Assembly (NCBI GenBank): GCA_041890495.1
Contig: CP169086.1
Location: forward strand, 434,001-498,000
From: Escherichia boydii
GTDB lineage: Bacteria > Pseudomonadota > Gammaproteobacteria > Enterobacterales > Enterobacteriaceae
DNA: 64,000 bases
Direction: 5' to 3'
The position numbers and the translations under genes are program-made. Of this stretch, positions 55,638 to 64,000 are shown one piece after another (position 1 is the first letter of the stretch; each line of letters begins with the position of its first letter). The notes below the pieces were generated by a model, which worked only from the letters and a program-made list of their open reading frames with translations, was not told the DNA's origin and did not search any database.

Positions 55638-56777
55638 ATGAAAGGTACAACTGCATTTTCGCTGTTATTTCTTACTGTTAGTCAATTAACAGGGTGTGTA
55701 TTTTCCCCCGGCCAGAACTTAAGTGTATCCGGGAAAAAAGTCATTGCTGCGGAAGACGCCAATTATCAGCTTGATAAGCGCGTGGACGTTTTTTCTCTGA
55801 CGCCGGGATTGATTGAAAAACTACGTCCGGCGGTATCGAAATCTCAGGCAAATCCTAATCTGGATGAGCAGATCAAAAACTGGGAATACCGTATTGGCAC
55901 AGGCGACATCCTGACGGTCACCGTCTGGGATCACCCTGAATTAACGACGCCCGCGGGACAATATCGTAGTGCGAGCGATGCCGGCAACTGGGTCAACGCC
56001 GATGGTACGCTCTTTTATCCCTACGTCGGAAAGTTGCGGGTGGCGGGAAAAACAGTTTCACAGGTACGTGAAGAGATTACAGCGCGACTGGATAAAGTCA
56101 TTGAGAGCCCGCAGGTGGACGTCAGCATTGCCGCCTTCCGTTCCCAAAAAGCCTATGTCACCGGAGAGGTCGAAAAATCGGGCCAACAACCCATAACCAA
56201 TATTCCACTGACGGTGATGGATGCGGTTAACGCTGCTGGCGGTCTTTCTGCGGATGCCGACTGGCGTAACGTCGTGCTCACGCATGATGGCAAGGACTCC
56301 CGGCTTTCGCTCTATGCGCTGATGCAGCATGGCGATTTGACCCAAAACAAGCTGCTTTATCCTGGCGATATCCTGTTTATTCCCCGGAACGACGCGCTGA
56401 AAGTGTTCGTGATGGGCGAGGTGGTCAAGCAGAGTACGCTTAAGATGGATCGTAGCGGCATGACGCTGGCCGAAGCCCTGGGAAATGCCGGTGGACTTAA
56501 CCAAAATATGGCTGATGCAACCGGCATTTTTGTTATTCGGCAGGTAGCGAAAAAAGGCGGCGCGGACAAAATCGCCAATATCTATCAACTGAATGCGGAA
56601 GATGCGTCAGCCATGGTGCTGGGTACGGAATTCCAGCTGGAGCCGTACGACATCGTCTACGTCACTACGGCACCGTTATCACGCTGGAATCGCGTGATTA
56701 CCCAACTGGTGCCTACCATCAGCGGCGTGCATGACCTGACCGAAACCGTTCGTTACATCAGATCGTGGCCGCAATAA
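55638..56777 (+). CDS. gfcE: Wza/GfcE-type polysaccharide export outer-membrane lipoprotein
   Basis: A 379-residue outer-membrane polysaccharide export protein. The signal peptide ends in lipobox LTGC with lipidated Cys20. A PES domain (about 80-175, with TVTVWDHPELTTPAGQYRS) is followed by two SLBB domains (ISGE-like AYVTGEVEKSGQQ and VFVMGEVVKQSTL). Length and residues (such as ending HDLTETVRYIRSWP) are nearer to GfcE (YccZ) than to Wza of colanic acid. It forms an octameric channel for capsule or slime. The ATG at 55638 is chosen for the signal peptide; its ribosome-binding site is weak. Overlaps etp by one base pair set (TAATG). Confidence 0.9.
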   Translation: MKGTTAFSLLFLTVSQLTGCVFSPGQNLSVSGKKVIAAEDANYQLDKRVDVFSLTPGLIEKLRPAVSKSQANPNLDEQIKNWEYRIGTGDILTVTVWDHPELTTPAGQYRSASDAGNWVNADGTLFYPYVGKLRVAGKTVSQVREEITARLDKVIESPQVDVSIAAFRSQKAYVTGEVEKSGQQPITNIPLTVMDAVNAAGGLSADADWRNVVLTHDGKDSRLSLYALMQHGDLTQNKLLYPGDILFIPRNDALKVFVMGEVVKQSTLKMDRSGMTLAEALGNAGGLNQNMADATGIFVIRQVAKKGGADKIANIYQLNAEDASAMVLGTEFQLEPYDIVYVTTAPLSRWNRVITQLVPTISGVHDLTETVRYIRSWPQ

Positions 56778-57226
56778 TGTTCCAGTCAATCTTAGTGGTC
56801 TGCACCGGCAATATTTGCCGTTCACCGATGGGTGAGCGGCTGTTGCGTCAGCAATTGCCTGGCAAGCAGGTGACCTCAGCAGGTATTTTTGGACTTGAAG
56901 GACACCCGGCGGATGCGGGTGCGCAGGCTGTGGCCCGGCGTCATGGTGTTTCGCTGGAAGGCCATGTTGCCCGCAAGGTGACGCGCAGCCTGTTGCAAAA
57001 ATCCGATTTGATTCTGGTGATGGAGCAGGAACATCTCCGTTACATAGCCGCTATGGCTCCGGAGAACCGGGGAAAATCGCTGCTCTTTGGACAATGGCTG
57101 GAAACCAGGGACATTCCCGACCCGTATCGCAAAAGTCGCGAAGTCTATGATTATGTTTTCGAGCAATTGGGGAAAGCCAGTCAGGAATGGGCTCGTCGTT
57201 TGAGTCAACAAGGAATGAAGCCGTAA
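56777..57226 (+). CDS. etp: Low-molecular-weight protein-tyrosine phosphatase Etp/Wzb
   Basis: A 149-residue LMW tyrosine phosphatase. The P-loop VVCTGNICRSP (CX5R, Cys9 and Arg15) and the general-acid loop DPYRKS are visible. It dephosphorylates the tyrosine-rich tail of the kinase encoded next and so sets the cycle of polysaccharide export. Coupled to both neighbours by overlapping stop and start codons. Confidence 0.93.
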   Translation: MFQSILVVCTGNICRSPMGERLLRQQLPGKQVTSAGIFGLEGHPADAGAQAVARRHGVSLEGHVARKVTRSLLQKSDLILVMEQEHLRYIAAMAPENRGKSLLFGQWLETRDIPDPYRKSREVYDYVFEQLGKASQEWARRLSQQGMKP

Positions 57227-59406
57227 TGTCGTCTTCTAAATCAGATAAAAATAGCGCTGCGACACCGCAGAATAATGAAATCGATCTCCTTCAGTTGCTT
57301 GCTGAGATGTTCGATAACCGGGTGACGATCGCGTGTGTCACGCTCCTGTTCACCGTATGCGCGGGGATCTACGCGTTCAGCGCCACGCCAGTTTATCAGG
57401 CTGATGCCCTGGTGCAGGTAGAAGCCAGGCAGAGTAACTCGCTGCTCAAGAACATGACCCCGTTCGGGTCCGAGCTTTCGCCAGAGGTCGCGCCGGAACT
57501 TTTACTCCTTAAATCACGGATGATTCTGGGAGAGACCGTTGATCAATTAGGGTTGACGTACAACGTTAAGCGACGCGTGTTTCCTGTCATCGGGCCTCTG
57601 TGGGAGTACGTGCGGGGACGTAAATCCGATGAAATAACGATTGGCGCGCTGGCAATTCCCCTTCTGGAAGGTAAGCCACAAAAGCTATTACTTACCGTAC
57701 AGGAGAAAGGGCGGTATCGTCTTGAGGGTAAAAACCTTGAAGCAGACGGCATTGTGGGGGAAACGCTGGTTAAAGACGGAATGTCGCTTCTGGTAACATC
57801 CCTCAGCGCGAAACCCGGCACCCAGTTTACCCTCGAAACCGTCACAAGGCTTGACGCGATCGGCGCCATTCAGAACAGGCTTACGGTTGTTGAGTCGGCG
57901 AAACAGAGCGGTATGATCGCATTAACGTTGATGGGTGAAGATCCCGCCAGGATCGCCGCGGTACTTAATACCATTGCTGAAAATTTTCTCAGCCAGAATA
58001 TTGCGCGCCAGGAAGCGAAAGATTCCCGCAGCCTCACGTTCTTACAGGAGCAATTACCTAAGATCAGCCGGGAACTGGATGAAGCTGAAGCGCGACTGAA
58101 TGCCTACAGAGAGCAACGCGATTCTGTCGACTTATCTCTGGAAGCGAAGTCAGTCCTTGATCAGGTTGTTAACGTGGAAAACCAGCTTAACGAGCTGACG
58201 TTCCGCGAAGCAGAGGTTTCGCAGCTTTTCAAAAAGGACCATCCCACCTACCGTGCCTTGAGGGAGAAGAAACAAACGCTTGAGCGGGAGCGTGCACGCC
58301 TGAATAATCGAGTCTCAACCATGCCTTCCACGCAGCAGGAAATCTTACGGCTGAGTCGTGACGTTGAATCCGGGCGTACTATATACCTGCAGTTGCTGAC
58401 GCGTCAGCAAGAGCTGAGTATCTCGCGCTCCAGCGCTATCGGGAACGTGCGGATTATTGACCCGGCCATAGCGAAGCCAGATCCGATCAAACCGCACAAA
58501 GCGCTCATTATCGTACTGGGTATGCTGATGGGCTTGATGCTCTCCGCCGGAATGGTTTTAGTGCGCTCAGCCTTTAATCGGGGCATTACCTCGTCTGAAC
58601 AACTGGAAGTGCAGGGGATACCGCTTCTGGCGACGCTTCCGCGCTCGGAATGGCTCTGGAAAAAAACGCACCTGCGCAGGAAAACCCTTTTTGCGTCCCA
58701 CTGGAAGCACAGGACGTCGAACGTTCCTTTTCTGCCCGTTGACCGTCCGGCAGATATGTTTGTCGAGGCGGTGCGCGGGCTGCGCACCAGTCTGCATTTT
58801 ACCATGATGGAGGCCACAAACCGGATCGTCGTGGTGTCAGGCCCCACGCAGGACTGCGGAAAGACGCTGGTCAGTACGTCACTGGCGTCGATTGCCGCTC
58901 AGGCCGGACAGCGAGTGCTGTTTATTGATGCGGATATGCGCAAGGGATATGTTCACAATGTTTTCAAACTGAGTAATCATCGGGGATTATCCTGCGTGCT
59001 CGAAGGAGCCGTTGAGTGGCAGGAGGCAATTCAGCGCGTCGAGAAAGGCGGTTTTGATGTATTGACCTGCGGACCTCAACCTTCGCATCCCGTTGAGCTG
59101 CTCATGAGTGAACGCTTCCAGGTCGTGATGTCGCAGATAGACAAACTCTATGACATTGTTATCGTCGATACCCCGCCTGTGCTTGCCGTAACGGATGCCT
59201 TGCTGATAGCCAGAACGGCGGCTACCACGCTGCTGGTCGCCCGCTTTGGTAAAACCAGCGTCAAGGAGATCGAGAACTGCCTGAAGCGTCTGCAGCAAAT
59301 GGGTGTACAGGTGAATGGCGCGATCCTCAATGATATCGTGAAATCGGCAGCGCTCTATTACAGCTCGGGATATAGCCATTACGACTACGGCTATACCCAG
59401 GAGTAA
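57226..59406 (+). CDS. etk: Bacterial tyrosine autokinase Etk/Wzc
   Basis: A 726-residue inner-membrane BY-kinase and polysaccharide co-polymerase. Two membrane segments (about 34-54 and 425-447) flank a periplasmic Wzz-like domain with coiled coils. The cytoplasmic kinase has Walker A GPTQDCGKT (539-547), Walker A' VLFIDADMRKG and Walker B IVIVDTPP. The C-terminus carries the tyrosine cluster SGYSHYDYGYTQE that is auto-phosphorylated. Overall closer to Etk than to Wzc. It is the last gene of the trio; no glycosyltransferase or polymerase follows. Confidence 0.93.
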   Translation: MSSSKSDKNSAATPQNNEIDLLQLLAEMFDNRVTIACVTLLFTVCAGIYAFSATPVYQADALVQVEARQSNSLLKNMTPFGSELSPEVAPELLLLKSRMILGETVDQLGLTYNVKRRVFPVIGPLWEYVRGRKSDEITIGALAIPLLEGKPQKLLLTVQEKGRYRLEGKNLEADGIVGETLVKDGMSLLVTSLSAKPGTQFTLETVTRLDAIGAIQNRLTVVESAKQSGMIALTLMGEDPARIAAVLNTIAENFLSQNIARQEAKDSRSLTFLQEQLPKISRELDEAEARLNAYREQRDSVDLSLEAKSVLDQVVNVENQLNELTFREAEVSQLFKKDHPTYRALREKKQTLERERARLNNRVSTMPSTQQEILRLSRDVESGRTIYLQLLTRQQELSISRSSAIGNVRIIDPAIAKPDPIKPHKALIIVLGMLMGLMLSAGMVLVRSAFNRGITSSEQLEVQGIPLLATLPRSEWLWKKTHLRRKTLFASHWKHRTSNVPFLPVDRPADMFVEAVRGLRTSLHFTMMEATNRIVVVSGPTQDCGKTLVSTSLASIAAQAGQRVLFIDADMRKGYVHNVFKLSNHRGLSCVLEGAVEWQEAIQRVEKGGFDVLTCGPQPSHPVELLMSERFQVVMSQIDKLYDIVIVDTPPVLAVTDALLIARTAATTLLVARFGKTSVKEIENCLKRLQQMGVQVNGAILNDIVKSAALYYSSGYSHYDYGYTQE

Positions 59407-59482
59407 ACCTGACGCGACACTTCTTTACAGCGTGATGGCGTATTGCCCGCTAATATGACCTTCGTTAATTCAAGAGGTCACA

Positions 59483-59998
59483 ATGGAAAACCGCAAAATG
59501 AGTCGACTGCGCCGCTGGACGCGGGAAGGGATCATCCTCGTTCTGCTGACGCTGGTCGTGGTGTGGGGCGTGGATCGGTACCGGAAGCCGACGCTGCCCG
59601 CCAGTTTTAGCGCAACACCGATGCAGAGCATAGACGGCAAGATGCACGATATCGCGGCGCTCAGCCAGGATCGCCCGCTGCTGATCTACATCTGGGCGAC
59701 CTGGTGCAGTATATGCCGGTACACGACGCCTTCGGTTAATCAACTGGCAGAAGAGGGCGGGAACGTGGTGAGTATCGCCATGCGTTCCGGAGACAACGCA
59801 AAGCTTGAGCGCTGGGTTGAAAAGAAACAGCTGAAAATGCCGGTGATTAACGATGCAAACGGTGCTTTGTCGCAGCAGTGGCAGGTGAGCGTCACGCCAA
59901 CGCTGGTGGTTGTGTCGAAGGGAAACATAGTGAGTACAACGACGGGCTGGACGAGCTACTGGGGATTAAAATTTAGGATGTGGTGGGCAGGCGTATAA
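59483..59998 (+). CDS. ScsD-like membrane-anchored thioredoxin
   Basis: A 171-residue TlpA/ScsD-type disulfide oxidoreductase. One N-terminal membrane anchor (about 15-30) is followed by a periplasmic thioredoxin fold with the redox motif WCSIC (Cys75, Cys78) and cis-Pro segment VTPTLVV. It follows GAGG in front of the ATG; an internal ATG at residue 6 is possible. In Salmonella scsD lies with scsABC, which are missing here, so its partner is unknown. Its link to the capsule genes is only positional. Confidence 0.88.
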   Translation: MENRKMSRLRRWTREGIILVLLTLVVVWGVDRYRKPTLPASFSATPMQSIDGKMHDIAALSQDRPLLIYIWATWCSICRYTTPSVNQLAEEGGNVVSIAMRSGDNAKLERWVEKKQLKMPVINDANGALSQQWQVSVTPTLVVVSKGNIVSTTTGWTSYWGLKFRMWWAGV

Positions 59999-60034
59999 AA
60001 ATAACACCTCTCCCGGCGGAAGAGGGGTTTTGTA
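59999..60034. terminator. Bidirectional terminator between scsD-like and ddc
   Basis: An imperfect stem (ACACCTCTCCC against GAAGAGGGGTTTT) with A-rich left and T-rich right flank separates the convergent genes. Confidence 0.7.
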
Positions 60035-61501
60035 TTACTTAGCCAGAACTTCCTGCGCGGTGCGCTCAACCAAAGACAGCAGGATTTTAATATCTTCCAG
60101 CGTCACGGTTGGGTTCAGCAGCGTCAGCTTCAGGCAGGTCACGCCGTTATGCTCGGTCACGCCGACGTTTGCACGGCCGGATTCCAGCAGCGCATCACCA
60201 ATTTTCTGGTTCAGCAGGGCGATACCCGCTTCGTCCATCTGGACCTGTCCGCGGAAGCGGAACAGGACGCTTGCCAGCTGTGGCTGCATAACCAGTTCCA
60301 GAGCAGGCTGCTCTTTCACGTAGGCCGCAACCTGCTGTGCCAGCGTCACGCCGTGATCGATGATCGCCGCGTACTGTTCCTGGCCCAGCGCTTCCAGGCT
60401 CATCCACAGCTTCAGCGCGTCGAAACGACGGGTAGTCTGCAGAGATTTGGACACCAGGTTTGGCACGCCTGCCTCTTCGTCGAACTCAGAGTTCAGGTAG
60501 GCCGCCTGGTAGCGCATCAGCTCATAGTGGCGCGCTTCTTTCAGCAGGAATGCGCCGCAGCTGATGGTCTGGAAGAACTGCTTGTGGAAGTCCAGGGTAA
60601 CGGAATCCACCAGCTCAATGCCGTCCAGGTAGTGACGATACTGCTCAGACATCAGCAGCGCGCCGCCCCAGGCTGCATCAACGTGTACCCAGATGTTCTG
60701 CTTCGCCGCCAGCTCTGCAATCGCACGCAGCGGGTCGATAGCACCGGCATCGGTAGTACCTGCCGTCGCGACGATAGCCAGAATCTGCTCGCCGTTCGCA
60801 TTGCACTGTTCAATTTTCGCCGCCAGATCGGTCAAATCCATACGGGAGAATTCGTCCGTTTTCACCTGTACGACGGACTGGTAGCCCAGCCCCATCAGCG
60901 CCATGTTCTTCTGCACGGAGAAGTGCGCATTTTCGGAGCACAGCACGCGGATTTTACGCAGATCGCCCACCAAGCCGTCCTGCTGAACGGAGTGACCCTG
61001 ACGCGCAAAGAACGCATCACGCGCCAGCATCAGGCCCATCAGGTTGCTCTGGGTACCGCCGCTGGTGAAGACACCTGCGTCGCCGGCCTGATAACCCACG
61101 CGGGTACGCAGCCACTCGATCAGCTTGATCTCGATAATGGTTGCGGACGGGCTTTGATCCCAGGAGTCCATACTCTGGTTAGTGGCGTTGATCAGCACTT
61201 CCGCCGCCTGGCTTACGACCAGGCTTGGGCAGTGCAGGTGCGCCACACACTGCGGGTGATGAACGGACAGGCTGTCTTTCAGGAAGAACTCGACGGCGCG
61301 TTCAATCGCCGCTTCGTTGCCCAGCCCTTTCGGGTTGAAATCCAGCTTAATACGGTCGCGCAGTTCCGCGACCGTTTTGCCCTGGTACATCTCAGGCTGT
61401 TTCAGCCACTGCATCACAGCCTGAGTGCTTTGTTCAATCGCCTGCTGGTAAGCTTCAATGCTCTGCGCAGAGGAGAACAAAATTGGGTTTGAATCAGACA
61501 T
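60035..61501 (-). CDS. ddc: L-2,4-diaminobutyrate decarboxylase
   Basis: A 488-residue pyridoxal-phosphate enzyme of the group II decarboxylase family. It makes 1,3-diaminopropane from L-2,4-diaminobutyrate. The PLP lysine is Lys307 in LDFHKQFF, and VHVDAAWGG gives the cofactor aspartate. The ATG at 61501 (MSDSNPILF) follows GGAG; an in-frame ATG at 61513 lies upstream. It follows dat after 18 bases, so both form the dat-ddc operon known from Acinetobacter and Enterobacter. Confidence 0.95.
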   Translation of the reverse strand: MSDSNPILFSSAQSIEAYQQAIEQSTQAVMQWLKQPEMYQGKTVAELRDRIKLDFNPKGLGNEAAIERAVEFFLKDSLSVHHPQCVAHLHCPSLVVSQAAEVLINATNQSMDSWDQSPSATIIEIKLIEWLRTRVGYQAGDAGVFTSGGTQSNLMGLMLARDAFFARQGHSVQQDGLVGDLRKIRVLCSENAHFSVQKNMALMGLGYQSVVQVKTDEFSRMDLTDLAAKIEQCNANGEQILAIVATAGTTDAGAIDPLRAIAELAAKQNIWVHVDAAWGGALLMSEQYRHYLDGIELVDSVTLDFHKQFFQTISCGAFLLKEARHYELMRYQAAYLNSEFDEEAGVPNLVSKSLQTTRRFDALKLWMSLEALGQEQYAAIIDHGVTLAQQVAAYVKEQPALELVMQPQLASVLFRFRGQVQMDEAGIALLNQKIGDALLESGRANVGVTEHNGVTCLKLTLLNPTVTLEDIKILLSLVERTAQEVLAK

Positions 61502-61519
61502 CGTAATCAACAACTCCGG

Positions 61520-62896
61520 TTACGCCGGGCGAACGCCCGCAGCAAGCAGTGCCTGCTCGAATTTATCCAGGAAGATCTTCAGCTCTTCATCGCTGATCAG
61601 CAGAGACGGCAGCAGACGCAGAACGATACCGTTACGGCCACCGCGCTCCAGAATCAGACCGGCTTCGAAGCACTTCTTCTGAATCAGTGCAGACAGCTCG
61701 CCGTCGCCCGGGAAGCAGCCCATGTGGTCAGCGGCTTCGTGTGGCTTAACGATCTCAATACCGATCATCATGCCCAGACCGCGCACGTGGCCGATAACCG
61801 GATAACGTTTCGCCATCTCTTTCAGCTGGCCTTTCAGCCATTCGCCTTGTGCAGCCACTTTGCCTGCGATGTTCTGATCTTTCAGGATTTTCAGCGTCGT
61901 CAGACCGGTTGCCATCGCCAGCTGGTTGCCGCGGAAGGTACCGGTGTGGTGACCTGGTGCCCATGCATCGAACTGCTTTTTGATACCGAGCACGGCCAGC
62001 GGCAGACCGCCACCTACTGCTTTAGACATCACGATGATGTCTGGCTCAATGCCAGCGTGTTCGAAGGCGAAGAATTTACCGGTACGGGCAAAGCCAGCCT
62101 GAACTTCGTCGAGGATCAGCAGAATGCCGTGTTCCTGAGTCACTTTACGGATGCGCTGCAGCCACTCAGCCGGAGCCGGGTTCACGCCGCCTTCGCCCTG
62201 AACCGCTTCCAGGATCACCGCAGCAGGTTTACGCACGCCGCTTTCAACGTCGTTGATCAGGTTATCGAAGTAGTAAGTCAGCGCTTTCACGCCCGCTTCA
62301 CCACCGATACCCAGCGGGCAGCGGTACTCGTGCGGGTAAGGCATGAACTGCACTTCTGGCATCATACCGTCAACCGCTTCTTTCGGAGACAGGTTGCCGG
62401 TCACGGACAGCGCGCCGTGGGTCATGCCGTGGTAACCACCAGAGAAGCTGATGATACCGCTACGGCCGGTCACTTTTTTCGCCAGCTTCAGCGCCGCTTC
62501 AACGGCGTCAGCACCGGATGGACCGGTGAACTGCAGGCAGTACTCTTTGCCCTGACCGGGCAGCAGAGAGAGCAGGTATTCAGAAAACGCGTCTTTCAGA
62601 GGCGTAGTCAGATCCAGAGTATGTAACGGCAAGCCGCTGGTAATGACATTTTGGATGCTTTTCAGCACATCAGGATGGTTATGGCCAAGCGCAAGGGTCC
62701 CCGCGCCTGCTAAACAGTCAAGGTATTCTTTATTGTCTGCATCGGTGATCCACACGCCTTCTGCTTTAGTGATGGCTAAAGGCAGTTTGCGCGGATAACT
62801 CCTGACGTTAGATTCAAACTCGGCCTGACGGGCCAGATAGGTTTCGTTGCTTTTGTGGGCATCTACGGTGTCAATACGGACTTTATCCGTCATCAT
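61520..62896 (-). CDS. dat: Diaminobutyrate--2-oxoglutarate transaminase
   Basis: A 458-residue class III aminotransferase that makes L-2,4-diaminobutyrate from aspartate semialdehyde and glutamate. The PLP site includes GPSGADAVEAA, ILDEVQAGFARTG and the lysine Lys292 in IVMSKAVGGG. Two tandem ATGs (62896, 62893) follow AGGAGTGAT; the second has the better spacing. It is the first gene of the dat-ddc operon. Confidence 0.95.
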   Translation of the reverse strand: MMTDKVRIDTVDAHKSNETYLARQAEFESNVRSYPRKLPLAITKAEGVWITDADNKEYLDCLAGAGTLALGHNHPDVLKSIQNVITSGLPLHTLDLTTPLKDAFSEYLLSLLPGQGKEYCLQFTGPSGADAVEAALKLAKKVTGRSGIISFSGGYHGMTHGALSVTGNLSPKEAVDGMMPEVQFMPYPHEYRCPLGIGGEAGVKALTYYFDNLINDVESGVRKPAAVILEAVQGEGGVNPAPAEWLQRIRKVTQEHGILLILDEVQAGFARTGKFFAFEHAGIEPDIIVMSKAVGGGLPLAVLGIKKQFDAWAPGHHTGTFRGNQLAMATGLTTLKILKDQNIAGKVAAQGEWLKGQLKEMAKRYPVIGHVRGLGMMIGIEIVKPHEAADHMGCFPGDGELSALIQKKCFEAGLILERGGRNGIVLRLLPSLLISDEELKIFLDKFEQALLAAGVRPA

Positions 62897-63068
62897 ATCA
62901 CTCCTACAACCGCCGCTTCGTTATGAGCCACGATTGAATAAAAAGTTAAAAAACAGATGGGGGCCTGAAAAAAACGCCGCCAATATAGAGCCTTTTGCCA
63001 CGGGGCTCAATGGTTAATTTGTTTACTGTTTTGTGACACGGGGCTGTAGGGAGAGAATATCCCCATTT

Positions 63069-63091
63069 ATAAAATGAAAATTGCATTTTAT
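63069..63091. promoter_or_regulatory. Perfect inverted repeat upstream of dat
   Basis: ATAAAATG (63069-63076) and CATTTTAT (63084-63091) form a perfect 8-base inverted repeat around a 7-base spacer, in an A+T-rich stretch about 170 bases before dat. It could be an operator. Otherwise the gap 62897-63229 holds the dat promoter region and the terminator below; I see no gene. Confidence 0.4.
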
Positions 63092-63094
63092 GCC

Positions 63095-63120
63095 AAATAA
63101 AAACAGCCTGTTACAGGCTG
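63095..63120 (-). terminator. Terminator of the LacI-family gene
   Basis: CAGCCTG (63104-63110) and CAGGCTG (63114-63120) form a 7-base stem with a three-base loop. On the minus strand it is followed by TTTTTATTT, so it would end transcripts of the repressor gene at 63230. Confidence 0.8.
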
Positions 63121-63229
63121 TATATCCCGAGTGTAAAGTCCCAAAAAAGAGTGTGACAAAACGTGCCATCGAATAGCAAAAAAGAAGGCTGGCTATCTCT
63201 ATTCCTGCGTCATGTGCAAAAAGCGGTGC

Positions 63230-64000
63230 TTATGATGCATGTACAACGGAATCACGCATTAAAAAAGGACTCTCAACGCGCGTGATGTTCTGATGCTCTT
63301 CACCATTAATAATATGCAAGGCGCTCAGGCGACCAATGTCATAGTGTGGCAGTTGAACCGTCGTGAGGGGAGGCAGGAACAACTCCCCAATACCCACCAT
63401 ATTGTCATAGCCGATTACCGCGACGTCTTCCGGGATGCGAAGCCCTTGCGCCAGCAGCGTCTGGTACACCATAAACGCGATACGGTCGTTGCCGCAGATG
63501 ACGGAGTCGAATTGGGGAATGCCTTTCTGCATGTGCGCCAGCAACACTGACGGGATATCACGATAGTGCTCGTCCCCGAACGCCATATAGCTGTGTACCA
63601 GGCTTTGAGGATCCAGCCCCGCTTCACGGCATGCACGTTCCAGCCCCTGACGACGCCGGGTTGTGGCCAGATGCCCCTCAGGCAGATGCAGGCAGAGAGG
63701 TTGGCGATAACCCTCAGAGAGTAACGCCCGCACGGCGGTATATTGCCCCTGTTCATCATCGGGAATATAGCTGGCGACCTTTTCGCCGTCACTTTCGCAG
63801 TTGGCCAGCACGCAGGGAAGGGTGAGGAGTTTAGACGGAAGAGGAACCTGACGTAACCCCATGGTGGTGTAGATAATTCCGTCAGGCCGATGCGAGAGGA
63901 GAAGGTCGACAATGGCGTCCGGGTTGTCATCGGTAAACATATTCATCACGAAGCTGTTCCAGCCGTGCATTCTGGCAGTCTCTTCAATCGACAGCGTGAT
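63230..64000 (-). CDS. LacI-family transcriptional repressor, 5' end outside the window
   Basis: The C-terminal 256 residues of a LacI/GalR-type repressor: the periplasmic-binding-like sugar domain with VICGNDRIAFMVYQTLLAQG, IPEDVAVIGYDNM and the late GELFLPPLTTVQLPHYDIG. The reading frame is open to the right edge, so the DNA-binding domain lies beyond. The sugar it senses is unknown; similarity to sucrose or fructose-type repressors is only a guess. It is divergent from nothing visible and ends at its own terminator before dat. Confidence 0.85.
   Translation of the reverse strand: MTLSIEETARMHGWNSFVMNMFTDDNPDAIVDLLLSHRPDGIIYTTMGLRQVPLPSKLLTLPCVLANCESDGEKVASYIPDDEQGQYTAVRALLSEGYRQPLCLHLPEGHLATTRRRQGLERACREAGLDPQSLVHSYMAFGDEHYRDIPSVLLAHMQKGIPQFDSVICGNDRIAFMVYQTLLAQGLRIPEDVAVIGYDNMVGIGELFLPPLTTVQLPHYDIGRLSALHIINGEEHQNITRVESPFLMRDSVVHAS

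Noticed and set aside
60149..61492. Long open frame (447 codons) on the plus strand opposite ddc
   Set aside because: It is the antisense shadow of a well-recognised PLP decarboxylase in GC-rich sequence. It has no recognisable domain and no ribosome-binding site.
1..64000. CRISPR array, prophage, integron, insertion sequence, tRNA or rRNA genes
   Set aside because: I found no regularly spaced direct repeats, transposase, integrase or phage genes, and no tRNA-like cloverleaf in the gaps I read.

Overview
The window is a gene-dense chromosomal segment of a member of the Enterobacteriaceae. Gene order, read right to left, follows the E. coli K-12 map from about mrp/metG to setB: mrp-metG-yehS-btsRS-mlrA-yohO-yehWXY-osmF-bglX-dld-pbpG-yohC-yohD-yohF-mdtQ-yohP-dusC-yohJK-cdd-sanA-mglCAB-galS-yeiB-folE-fghA-cirA-lysP-yeiE-yeiH-nfo-fruAKB-setB. 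Many genes are GC-rich and Enterobacter-like (cirA 3' part, fghA, sanA, cdd, dusC, bgl cluster, btsSR, capsule-export trio, dat-ddc). Other stretches encode proteins that, from memory, are almost identical to E. coli K-12. I see no prophage, insertion sequence, CRISPR array, tRNA or rRNA.

Layout. 1-5030: frameshifted setB (sugar efflux, runs off the left edge) divergent from the fructose operon fruBKA, with two clear Cra operators. 5031-9752: nfo and yeiH (minus), yeiE and lysP (plus). 9753-11936: Fur-regulated siderophore receptor cirA, broken by five single-base insertions in its first 280 bases. 12036-14150: fghA and an MFS transporter. 14272-21181: folE, yeiB, galS and the galactose ABC operon mglBAC. 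21232-26790: a glutamine-synthetase-like ligase, sanA, cdd, yohKJ, dusC. 26880-32837: a beta-glucoside (bgl-type) cluster of an OprB-type porin, BglG antiterminator, PTS EIIBCA and 6-phospho-beta-glucosidase, with three separate RAT/terminator switches. 32876-38536: yohP, mdtQ-like, yohF, yohD, yohC, pbpG and a GNAT gene. 38649-46887: dld, bglX and the osmF-yehYXW osmoprotectant ABC operon, osmF being frameshifted. 46862-50918: yohO, mlrA, the pyruvate-sensing two-component pair btsSR, yehS. 51023-55152: metG, mrp, a GNAT gene, rcnB. 55638-59998: gfcE-etp-etk (polysaccharide export lipoprotein, tyrosine phosphatase, tyrosine kinase) followed by an ScsD-like thioredoxin. 60035-62896: dat-ddc, making 1,3-diaminopropane. 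63230-64000: the C-terminal part of a LacI-family repressor, running off the right edge.

Main observation. The sequence looks like a mosaic of about five K-12-like tracts (roughly 620-4955, 5100-10235, 14200-21190, 38830-43790, 51050-54300) set in an Enterobacter-like backbone. Coding frameshifts occur at or near tract edges: setB (621, 776), the end of lysP (9657), the start of cirA (9983-10233) and osmF (43794). Repeats agree with this split: the one E. coli-type REP (42960-42994) lies inside a K-12-like tract, while the Enterobacter-type REPs and a CCCTCTCCC-type repeat lie outside or at edges. The cause may be interspecies recombination, or chimeric assembly or gap filling; edge frameshifts favour an assembly problem. 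The most interesting native biology is the three-RAT bgl cluster with an OprB porin, and the small stand-alone gfcE-etp-etk export module.
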